A stretch of DNA of 6,266 bases, taken from contig JAEYUL010000029.1 in NCBI GenBank assembly GCA_023432565.1, positions 1 through 6,266 on the forward strand, read 5' to 3'. Below the pieces are notes generated by a model. That model saw nothing but the letters and a program-made list of their open reading frames with translations, did not search any database and was not told the origin of the DNA. Of this stretch, positions 1 to 5,474 are shown in pieces; the first letter of the stretch is position 1, and each line of letters opens with the position of its first letter. The stretch is from Actinomycetes bacterium (lineage in GTDB: Bacteria; Actinomycetota; Actinomycetes; Actinomycetales; Cellulomonadaceae). A program made the position numbers and the translations under genes.

Positions 1-31
1 GAGCCAGGACGACGAGACGAAAGAGAGCTAG
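1..31 (+). CDS. C-terminal tail of upstream gene, probably DUF177/YceD family (partial)
   Basis: The second reading frame (codons from base 2) is open from the window edge and ends in a TAG at 29-31, giving an acidic, hydrophilic tail SQDDETKES. The stop lies two bases before the rpmF start, as expected for an operon partner. In most bacteria the gene just before rpmF encodes a DUF177/YceD protein (linked to 23S rRNA metabolism), and acidic C-termini are common in that family. The assignment rests on position and composition only; nine residues cannot identify a family. Frame 1 is also open into rpmF, so an upstream in-frame extension of rpmF is formally possible, but L32 proteins begin exactly at MAVPKRK. 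Confidence 0.45.
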   Translation, partial: SQDDETKES

Positions 32-33
32 CC

Positions 34-231
34 GTGGCGGTTCCGAAGCGCAAGATGTCGCGCAGCAACACCCGTGCGCGTCGGTCGCAGTGGAAGACCA
101 CTGCCACGACGATCACGCAGTGCCCCACCTGCAAGGCCGACAAGAAGCCGCACACGGCCTGCCCGTCGTGCGGTGCCTACAACGGCCGGCAGTACGCCGA
201 GGCGCTGCGCAGCGAGCACGACGCCCGCTGA
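34..231 (+). CDS. rpmF: 50S ribosomal protein L32
   Basis: This 65-residue basic protein is a structural component of the large ribosomal subunit. It begins MAVPKRKMSRSNTRARRSQW, the family's highly conserved N-terminus, which fixes the GTG start. C30-x2-C33 and C43-x2-C46 form the zinc ribbon of the Zn-binding (C+) form of L32. Some actinobacteria also carry a cysteine-free paralogue used under zinc starvation; this copy is the zinc-containing type. The length is normal for the family. A purine-rich AAGAGAG six bases before the start is a weak ribosome-binding site. The gene follows the upstream stop by two bases and precedes rnc by 37 bases, so all three are probably co-transcribed. Confidence 0.97.
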   Translation: MAVPKRKMSRSNTRARRSQWKTTATTITQCPTCKADKKPHTACPSCGAYNGRQYAEALRSEHDAR

Positions 232-239
232 CGCGGGTG
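222..239 (+). other. Small hairpin enclosing the rpmF stop codon
   Basis: Bases 222-228 pair with 233-239 (seven pairs, one of them a G-T wobble, rich in GC) around a four-base loop TGAC. The loop contains the rpmF stop codon at 229-231. There is no U-tract, and rnc starts 30 bases later, so it is more likely an mRNA structure between the two cistrons than a full terminator. It is far shorter than the roughly 20-bp duplex RNase III normally cuts. It could also be chance pairing in GC-rich DNA. Confidence 0.4.
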
Positions 240-258
240 CGCGCAGTCGTGACGTCCC

Positions 259-262
259 GGAG
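259..262 (+). promoter_or_regulatory. Ribosome-binding site that sets the rnc start
   Basis: GGAG ends six bases before the ATG at 269, an ideal Shine-Dalgarno spacing. The reading frame is open much further upstream, as far as 74, but that stretch overlaps rpmF and encodes an arginine-rich, low-complexity peptide unlike RNase III. The site therefore supports ATG 269 as the start. Confidence 0.75.
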
Positions 263-268
263 CTCGGC

Positions 269-1024
269 ATGAGCGCCGACAAGGACGCCCCGGCCATCGA
301 ACTCCTCGAGAAGCTCGGGGTCCACCTGGACCCCGAGCTTCTCGTGCTCGCCCTCACGCACCGGTCGTTCGCGCACGAGGCCGGGGGCATCCCGACGAAC
401 GAGCGGCTGGAGTTCCTGGGCGACACCGTGCTCGGCCTCGTGGTGACGGAGTCGCTGTACCGCTCACGTCCCGACGAGTCCGAGGGTGCGCTCGCGAAGA
501 TGAGAGCGGCCACGGTGTCGCAGCGCGGGCTGGCCGCCGTGGCACGTGAGCTCGACCTCGGCCGCTACGTGCTGCTCGGCAAGGGCGAGCTCGCGACCGG
601 AGGGCGGGACAAGGACTCGATCCTGTCCGACACGCTCGAAGCCGTCTTCGGCGCGGTCTACCTCTCGCACGGGCTCGAGACGGCGCGCGCGATCATCGAG
701 CGGCTCGTCGGACCCACGCTCGCGAACGCCGCGCACCTGGGTGCGGGCCTCGACTGGAAGACGTCCCTGCAGGAGCTGTCGGCCGGGCTCGGCCTGGGCG
801 CTCCGCACTACGACGTGCAGGGCGAGGGCCCGGACCACGCGCGGACCTTCACGGCGCGCGCGGTCGTCGGCGGCCAGGTGCGGGGGACGGGCGTCGGCCC
901 CGCCAAGAAGATCGCCGAGCAGGAGGCGGCCCAGGCCGCCTACCTCGCGCTGCAGCAGCCCGAGGGCGCGTCGCCTCCGGAGGAGCAGGTGCCGGACCCG
1001 GACCTCGCCACGCCCGCGGGCTGA
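269..1024 (+). CDS. rnc: Ribonuclease III
   Basis: This is the double-strand-specific endoribonuclease that processes the 30S rRNA precursor and regulates mRNA stability. It has 251 residues, within the family's usual range. Residues 1-155 form the endonuclease domain, with the signature NERLEFLGD at 44-52. The Mg-binding acidic residues are E48, D52, D121 and E124, with E45 also conserved, so the enzyme should be catalytically competent. Residues 162-230 form a double-stranded RNA-binding domain, ending in the KKIAEQEAAQAAYLAL helix. The last 20 residues are a Pro/Glu-rich tail. The ATG at 269 is chosen for its GGAG site and because it yields a family-like N-terminus. The stop lies three bases before the mutM start, which indicates translational coupling. 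The rpmF-rnc-mutM order is typical of actinobacteria. Confidence 0.97.
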   Translation: MSADKDAPAIELLEKLGVHLDPELLVLALTHRSFAHEAGGIPTNERLEFLGDTVLGLVVTESLYRSRPDESEGALAKMRAATVSQRGLAAVARELDLGRYVLLGKGELATGGRDKDSILSDTLEAVFGAVYLSHGLETARAIIERLVGPTLANAAHLGAGLDWKTSLQELSAGLGLGAPHYDVQGEGPDHARTFTARAVVGGQVRGTGVGPAKKIAEQEAAQAAYLALQQPEGASPPEEQVPDPDLATPAG

Positions 1025-1027
1025 GCC

Positions 1028-1993
1028 GTGCCCGAGCTCCCCGAGGTCGAGACCGTCCGGGACGGCCTCCAGCGGCACGTCGTCGGCCGTCGCGTCACGC
1101 GCGTCGAGGTCCGGCGCGAGTACAGCGTGCGCCGCCACCCGGGCGGTCCCACCGACCTCGTGGGACGCCTGCGCGACCGCACGCTCGCGGCCGCGGTACG
1201 TCGCGGCAAGTTCCTGTGGGTGCCGCTCGGGCGCCCCGACGGCGACAGCGACGACGCCCTGCTCGTGCACCTGGGGATGAGCGGCCAGCTGCTGGTGCGA
1301 TCGTCGGACCAGGTCGCTGCGCCGGACGCCGCGCAGCACCCTCACCTGCGCGTCCGCCTGCACCTGTCCGACGGCGGCGCGCTGGACTTCGTCGACCAGC
1401 GGACGTTCGGCCACCTGAGCGTGCAGGACCTGGTGCCCACGGCCGACAGCGCTCCTGGCGGTCGCGGCTCGTCCGCCCCCACCCTCCCCGAGCCCGTGGC
1501 GCACATCGCACGCGACCTGCTCGACCCGGCGCTCGACCGCCCCGCCCTGGTGCGCGCCGTACGCGCCCGGCGCACGGGCATCAAGCGCGCGCTGCTCGAC
1601 CAGCGACTCGTCTCGGGAATCGGGAACATCTACGCCGACGAGGCGCTGTGGCGCGCCCGCGTGCACTTCGCACGGCCGACGGCGGCGCTGCGGCCGAGCG
1701 ACGTCACGCGTGTGCTCGATGCGGCGGCTGCCGTCATGGGCGAGGCCCTCGCGCAGGGAGGGACGAGCTTCGACTCGCTGTACGTCAACGTGAACGGCGC
1801 GTCGGGGTACTTCGACCGCTCGCTTGCGGTCTACGGCCAGGAGGGGCGCCCGTGCCCGAGGTGCGGCACGCCCGTCCGTCGCGTGGAGTTCATGAACCGC
1901 AGCGCGGCCTTCTGCCCGCGGTGCCAGCCGGCGCCCCGGGCCCCGCGCACCGGCGGCCGCGCGGACGACCCGCCACGCACGCCTCGTCCCTGA
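1028..1993 (+). CDS. mutM: Bifunctional formamidopyrimidine-DNA glycosylase / AP lyase
   Basis: MutM (Fpg) removes 8-oxoguanine and ring-opened purines from DNA, then cuts the backbone by beta/delta elimination. It has 321 residues, longer than the ~270 of E. coli. After loss of the initiator Met, P2 is the Schiff-base nucleophile and E3 the general acid in MPELPEVET, which also fixes the GTG start. K61 matches the family's catalytic lysine. M84 (HLGMSG) and R125/F127 (QRTFG) are the residues that fill the gap left by the flipped base. The helix-two-turn-helix spans about 157-214 with N200. C276, C279, C296 and C299 form the C-terminal zinc finger, with the conserved arginine at 291. Extra length comes from a Gly/Ser/Pro linker near 140-156 and a Pro/Arg-rich 20-residue tail. 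It starts three bases after rnc. Confidence 0.96.
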   Translation: MPELPEVETVRDGLQRHVVGRRVTRVEVRREYSVRRHPGGPTDLVGRLRDRTLAAAVRRGKFLWVPLGRPDGDSDDALLVHLGMSGQLLVRSSDQVAAPDAAQHPHLRVRLHLSDGGALDFVDQRTFGHLSVQDLVPTADSAPGGRGSSAPTLPEPVAHIARDLLDPALDRPALVRAVRARRTGIKRALLDQRLVSGIGNIYADEALWRARVHFARPTAALRPSDVTRVLDAAAAVMGEALAQGGTSFDSLYVNVNGASGYFDRSLAVYGQEGRPCPRCGTPVRRVEFMNRSAAFCPRCQPAPRAPRTGGRADDPPRTPRP

Positions 1994-2009
1994 CGCGGCC
2001 GCGCGTCAG
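1990..2009. terminator. Hairpin carrying both opposing stop codons, putative bidirectional terminator
   Basis: Bases 1990-1997 pair perfectly with 2002-2009 (eight pairs) around the loop GCCG. The left arm contains the TGA of mutM (1991-1993) and the right arm the stop of the convergent dehydrogenase (TCA at 2006-2008). Only 12 bases separate the two genes, and the hairpin takes up all of them. No T-tract follows on either strand, which is common for actinobacterial terminators. Whether it terminates transcription is inferred from its position. Confidence 0.6.
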
Positions 2010-2959
2010 CCCGGTGTGCCTGTGCGCACGACGTTCGGGGGCTCGTCTCCCGCGTCGTAGGCGCGCAACGCCGCCGTGAGGAACGCGCCCGCGTTCTGCG
2101 GGCGGCCTCCCGCGGCGTGCGGGCTGACGAGGATCCGCGGCTCGCTCCACAACGGGCTCGACGGAGGCAGCGGCTCGCGCTCGAACACGTCCAGCGCCGC
2201 ACCCGCGAGTCGGCTGCTGCGGACCGCGTCGAGCAGGGCGTGCTCGTCGAGCGTGCTGCCCCGCCCGACGTTGACCACGAACGCGCGCTCGGGGAGCAGC
2301 CGCAGCACGTCGGCCCCGATGACGTGCCGTGTGGCCGGCGTGCCGGGCAAGATCGCGACGAGCACGTCCGCGGTGGGCAGCACGTCGCCGAGGTCGTCGG
2401 CCGTGACGACCGGGAAACCGTCACGCTCGCCGGCGGTCCGCGCCACGCCGGTGACGCTCGCGCCGAGTGCCACGAGCAGCGGGGCCAGCCGCGTCGCGAT
2501 CGAGCCGAACCCCCACACGACGACGTGCGCGCCCGTCAGCGTGCGCACGCGTGGGTCGTGCACGGGCTGGACCCCACCGAGCTCGGCAGCCCAGCGGCGC
2601 TCGTCCTGCGCACGCACGAGGTCCGGCAGGTGGCGGACGCACGCGAGCACGAGCGCGAGGGTGTGCTCGGTGACCGGGCCGTCGTGCAACCCGCGGCCCG
2701 AGGTGACCATGACCGACGGGTCGAACCCCGCCTCCTCGATCGCGTCCGTGCCCGCGGCCAGGCACGCGACCCACCGCAGGTCCCCGAGGCGGGAAGCCGC
2801 TTCCCTCAGGGCGACCCGACGACTGCCCCACACGACGAGCACCTCGGCGTCCAGACCCTCGGCGGGCAGGGGGAGAGCCGGGTCGTAGGGGAGCGACCGC
2901 CAGCCCGCAGGCAGCTCGACAGGCTCTTCGAGCGTGGTGGGCAGCAGGATCGTCCTCAT
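2006..2959 (-). CDS. D-isomer-specific 2-hydroxyacid dehydrogenase (NAD(P)-dependent)
   Basis: The 317-residue protein belongs to the D-2-hydroxyacid dehydrogenase family, which interconverts 2-oxoacids and D-2-hydroxyacids (glyoxylate/hydroxypyruvate reductase, phosphoglycerate dehydrogenase and others). The N-terminal substrate domain covers about 1-100, with a LAAGTD segment at 68-72. The nucleotide-binding domain has VVWGFGSIA at 147-155, where the third glycine of GxGxxG is alanine. R233 (NVGRGS), E262 (DVFEREP) and H281 (SPHAAGG) match the catalytic Arg/Glu/His triad. Arg174 lies just after the second beta strand, where NAD-specific enzymes carry Asp, which hints at NADP(H) use. The start MRTILLP is family-like. 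The real substrate cannot be read from sequence. The gene is convergent with mutM and divergent from the response regulator, so it is probably transcribed alone. Confidence 0.9.
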   Translation of the reverse strand: MRTILLPTTLEEPVELPAGWRSLPYDPALPLPAEGLDAEVLVVWGSRRVALREAASRLGDLRWVACLAAGTDAIEEAGFDPSVMVTSGRGLHDGPVTEHTLALVLACVRHLPDLVRAQDERRWAAELGGVQPVHDPRVRTLTGAHVVVWGFGSIATRLAPLLVALGASVTGVARTAGERDGFPVVTADDLGDVLPTADVLVAILPGTPATRHVIGADVLRLLPERAFVVNVGRGSTLDEHALLDAVRSSRLAGAALDVFEREPLPPSSPLWSEPRILVSPHAAGGRPQNAGAFLTAALRAYDAGDEPPNVVRTGTPG

Positions 2960-2966
2960 GCCTGGA

Positions 2967-2979
2967 TACGATGCCACCG
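2967..2979 (+). promoter_or_regulatory. -10 element and leaderless transcription start for the response regulator
   Basis: TACGAT at 2967-2972 fits the actinobacterial -10 consensus TANNNT. It is followed by exactly six bases and then the GTG at 2979. A start site seven bases after the last T would coincide with the G of the GTG, giving a leaderless mRNA, a common arrangement in actinobacteria. No convincing -35 hexamer is found 16-18 bases upstream. There is also no good Shine-Dalgarno site before either the GTG at 2979 or the alternative ATG at 2958, which supports the leaderless reading. Confidence 0.6.
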
Positions 2980-3650
2980 TGCCGAACCTTGATGCCGCTC
3001 CGAAGCCGGGACCTGTCACGGTCATGATCGTCGACGACCACGAGGTCGTGCGCCGCGGGATCGCCGAGGTCGTCGAGCGGACCGAGGGGATGACGGTCGT
3101 CGCCGAGGCCGGCTCGGTGGCCGACGGCGTGCGCCGCGCGATGCTCGTCCACCCGCAGGTCATGCTGGTCGACCTGCAGCTCCCCGACGGGACGGGGATC
3201 GACCTCATGAAGCAGGTGCGTGAGACCCAGCCCGAGGCGCGCGCGATCGTCCTGACGTCGTTCGACGACGACGACGCGCTCGCGGCGGCGCTCGAGGCCG
3301 GTGCCGCCGCCTACCTGCTCAAGTCGGTGCGTGGTGCGGAGATCACCGACGTGATCCGCAGCGTCGCCGCCGGTCGCACGCTCCTCGACGAGCGCACCGT
3401 CACGCGTCGACGCGCGGGTCAGGACGACCCGACGGAGAACCTCACGCCGAGCGAGCTGCGCGTGCTCGACCTGATCGGCGAGGGCCTGTCCAACCGCGAG
3501 ATCGCCGGACGTCTCGGGGTCGCGGAGAAGACGGTGAAGAACCACATCACGTCGCTCCTGGCCAAGATGGGGCTGCAGCGCCGCACGCAGGTCGCGGCGT
3601 GGGTCGCCTCGCGCAAGCACTCGAGCTGGCGGGCCGAGCCCGGGCACTGA
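2979..3650 (+). CDS. DosR/DevR-like response regulator (NarL/LuxR family)
   Basis: This 223-residue two-component regulator has an N-terminal receiver domain (about 13-128). D19/D20 form the acidic pocket, D65 is the phospho-acceptor, and T93 and K115 are the switch residues. The C-terminal LuxR-type HTH lies at about 153-212. The segment AEKTVKNH at 182-189 and the following LLAKMGLQRRTQ closely match M. tuberculosis DosR from memory. K184, K187 and N188 fall at DosR's DNA-contacting K179, K182 and N183. The GTG at 2979 is preferred because of the -10 spacing. An in-frame ATG at 2958 would add seven residues but would overlap the dehydrogenase start and lie upstream of the predicted transcript. 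The gene converges with a DevS-like kinase, its likely partner. Target genes are unknown; the neighbouring cyd locus is a natural candidate. Confidence 0.9.
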   Translation: MPNLDAAPKPGPVTVMIVDDHEVVRRGIAEVVERTEGMTVVAEAGSVADGVRRAMLVHPQVMLVDLQLPDGTGIDLMKQVRETQPEARAIVLTSFDDDDALAAALEAGAAAYLLKSVRGAEITDVIRSVAAGRTLLDERTVTRRRAGQDDPTENLTPSELRVLDLIGEGLSNREIAGRLGVAEKTVKNHITSLLAKMGLQRRTQVAAWVASRKHSSWRAEPGH

Positions 3651-3651
3651 G

Positions 3652-3679
3652 CCGGGACTGGTCCGGGGACCGGTCCCGG
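3652..3679. terminator. GC-rich hairpin after the response regulator, putative terminator
   Basis: Starting two bases after the regulator's stop, 3652-3663 pairs with 3668-3679 (12 pairs) around a four-base loop. One pair is T-G, a wobble in RNA from the + strand but an A-C mismatch in RNA from the - strand, so the fold favours termination of the + strand gene. No U-run follows. Its right half contains a perfect 12-base palindrome, GGGACCGGTCCC at 3666-3677. Confidence 0.65.
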
Positions 3680-3687
3680 GCGGTCGT

Positions 3688-3706
3688 CGCTCGGCTCAGC
3701 CGAGCG
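3688..3706. terminator. Second hairpin, with the kinase stop codon in its loop
   Basis: CGCTCGGCT at 3688-3696 and its exact reverse complement at 3698-3706 flank a single base. In RNA this gives an eight-pair stem with the loop TCA (3696-3698), which on the - strand is the kinase's TGA stop. Together with the hairpin at 3652-3679 it fills the convergent gap of 45 bases. It may end transcription of the - strand operon or stabilise its 3' end. The function is inferred from position. Confidence 0.5.
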
Positions 3707-5474
3707 GCGCCTGCCAGCTCAGCAGCGTGCCGCGGCCGGCCGGCGCCGCACCGATCGTGAAGGTGCCGCCGTGCTGGCGGGCCCGGGACGCCAGGTTGCC
3801 GGTGCCGGAGTGCCGGTCACGCTTCGTCGGCAGCCCCACGCCGTCGTCCTCGACCTCGATCACCACCGCGCCGAGGGGGCCCTGACCGCGCACGTCGACG
3901 CGCACCGTGACGGACTGCGCGTGCGCGTGCCGGGCGGCGTTCGCCAGACCCTCGCGCACCACCGCGACGACGTCGTCGGTGAGCGAGACACCCACGCGTT
4001 CGTCCAGGCGGTCCTCGTCGAGGCCGTCGTCGGACAGGGGCGCCCCGTCGAGCGTCACGACGAGCGAGGGGGCGAACCCGAGTCCCGTGCGGGCGAGCGA
4101 GGTCTCCCGTCGCAGGCGCTCGACGACGCCCGTCGCGGCATCCGGGTCGCGCAGGGCGTGGACGATCGTGCGGATCTCGCGCACGGAGGAGTCCACGTTG
4201 TCGAGCGCCTCCTCGACGATCGACGTGAGCTCACTGGCCTCGACCCCGCGCGCCGCGCGGCGCCGGACGGTCTCGAGCTGCATGCCGGTGGCGAACAGCT
4301 GCTGGATCGCCATGTCGTGCAGGTCGCGGGCGATGCGCTCACGCTCGTCGAGCAGCGCCGCGATGTCCTGCGCGTGCCGGGCCTCGGCGAGCACGAAGGC
4401 GAGGGCGGCCTGCGACGCGAACGACTCGGCCGTCGTCAGGTCGCTCTCCTCGAACGGCAGGCTGCCCACCCGCCGCAGCAGGATGAGGACGCCGACACCA
4501 CGGCCCGAGGTCTGCAGCGGGGCGAACATCGCCGGGCCGAAGGCGCGCATCTGCTCGACCTTCACGTTGCGTGACGCGGACAGCGAGGGCGTCAGCAGCC
4601 CGTGCCCCTCGGTCATCACCGTCCAGGCGCGGCCGTGCTCGGGCATCGCCACGCCGACCAGGTCGTCGGCGTTGTGGCCGTCCGCGAGCTCGATGAACAG
4701 CCGCCCGCCGACCCCAGGGAGGGCGAGCGCGGCGGTGTCGGCTCCCGCGACCTCGCGTGCGGTCGCGGCGATGTGCGCGAGCGCCTCCTCCTCGTCGATG
4801 CCCTCGAGCAGCATCGTCGTGATCTCCTGACCGGCGCGCAGCCAGTGCTCGCGACGCGCGGACTCGGCGTAGAGCTGGGCGTTCGCGACCGCGACGCCCG
4901 TGGCGGCCGCGAGCGCGATGACGGTCTGCTCATCGGACTCGGTGAAGCCGCCGACCTTCTCCGACAGGTAGAGCTGGCCGAAAACGTGCTCGCCGACGCG
5001 CACCGAGGCGCCCAGGAACGAGCCCATCGGCGGGTGGTGGGCGGGCCACCCCTGGAACGCGGGGTGCTCGCGCAGGTCGTCGAGCCGCAAGGCGCCGACG
5101 GCAGGGATCTGGCCGAGCACGCCTCGGGCGTGCGGCGCGTGCTTCATCATGCGCGCGACCGACGTCGGCACGCCGGTGTAGACGAACGTGGTCGAGGCCC
5201 CGTTCGCGTCCAGGACGTTGATCGCCCCGTACCGCGCACCCGTGAGCTCGGCGCTGACCTGGACGAAGCGGTTGAGCACCGCGGGCAGCTCGAGCTCGCT
5301 CGCGACCGCGAGGATCGCGTCGAGCAGGTCCGTGAGCGCATCACCGGTCAGGGGGACCGGGTTGGCGTGCGAGTCGGACATGACCCCGCCGGTGAACGGG
5401 ACCCCGGCGACGGGCACCAACCCGTCGTCCCCGGACCCGGTCAGGTCGTCGATCTCGTCGGCTCCGGTGCTCAT
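3696..5474 (-). CDS. DevS/DosT-type GAF-GAF sensor histidine kinase, probably haem-binding
   Basis: This 592-residue cytoplasmic sensor kinase has no membrane segment. GAF-A (about 48-203) resembles the haem domain of mycobacterial DevS. H147 in AHHPPM aligns with the proximal haem ligand H149, and Y169 in FGQLYL with the distal Y171, at the same 22-residue spacing. N86 sits where DevS has E87. GAF-B spans about 213-365. The HisKA_3 dimerisation/phosphotransfer helix has H386 in RDLHD, and the ATPase domain has its N-box at 507-512 (N512), DDGVG at 543-547 and GTGNL at 557-561. An Asp-rich insert (482-500) precedes the ATPase core. By analogy it would sense O2, NO, CO or redox state and phosphorylate the neighbouring DosR-like regulator. 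The ATG at 5474 overlaps the cydC stop as ATGA. Another ATG at 5381 is possible but less well placed. Haem binding is inferred from aligned residues. Confidence 0.9.
   Translation of the reverse strand: MSTGADEIDDLTGSGDDGLVPVAGVPFTGGVMSDSHANPVPLTGDALTDLLDAILAVASELELPAVLNRFVQVSAELTGARYGAINVLDANGASTTFVYTGVPTSVARMMKHAPHARGVLGQIPAVGALRLDDLREHPAFQGWPAHHPPMGSFLGASVRVGEHVFGQLYLSEKVGGFTESDEQTVIALAAATGVAVANAQLYAESARREHWLRAGQEITTMLLEGIDEEEALAHIAATAREVAGADTAALALPGVGGRLFIELADGHNADDLVGVAMPEHGRAWTVMTEGHGLLTPSLSASRNVKVEQMRAFGPAMFAPLQTSGRGVGVLILLRRVGSLPFEESDLTTAESFASQAALAFVLAEARHAQDIAALLDERERIARDLHDMAIQQLFATGMQLETVRRRAARGVEASELTSIVEEALDNVDSSVREIRTIVHALRDPDAATGVVERLRRETSLARTGLGFAPSLVVTLDGAPLSDDGLDEDRLDERVGVSLTDDVVAVVREGLANAARHAHAQSVTVRVDVRGQGPLGAVVIEVEDDGVGLPTKRDRHSGTGNLASRARQHGGTFTIGAAPAGRGTLLSWQAPLG

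Noticed and set aside
74..268. Extended start for RNase III reaching back into rpmF
   Set aside because: The frame is open, but it encodes an Arg/Pro-rich shadow of rpmF. ATG 269 has a good Shine-Dalgarno site and gives the normal RNase III length.
464..1666. Long open frame on the - strand opposite rnc and mutM
   Set aside because: It is an antisense shadow created by the high GC third positions of two well-identified genes. It has no recognisable domain and an Arg/Ala/Gly-rich composition.
2958..2978. ATG 2958 or GTG 2934 as the response regulator start
   Set aside because: Both lie upstream of the predicted transcript start and overlap the dehydrogenase coding region or start. Neither has a convincing ribosome-binding site, and the added residues are not part of the receiver domain.
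2960..3000. A defined promoter for the dehydrogenase on the - strand, or a symmetric bidirectional -10
   Set aside because: The reverse strand shows only weak candidates (TATCCA or TCGTAT) and no clear -35 hexamer, so a site cannot be supported from sequence alone.
3666..3677. A true DosR box
   Set aside because: The half-sites are two bases closer than the mycobacterial consensus and the palindrome is fully explained by the terminator stem. It is kept only as a speculative finding, not as an annotated operator.
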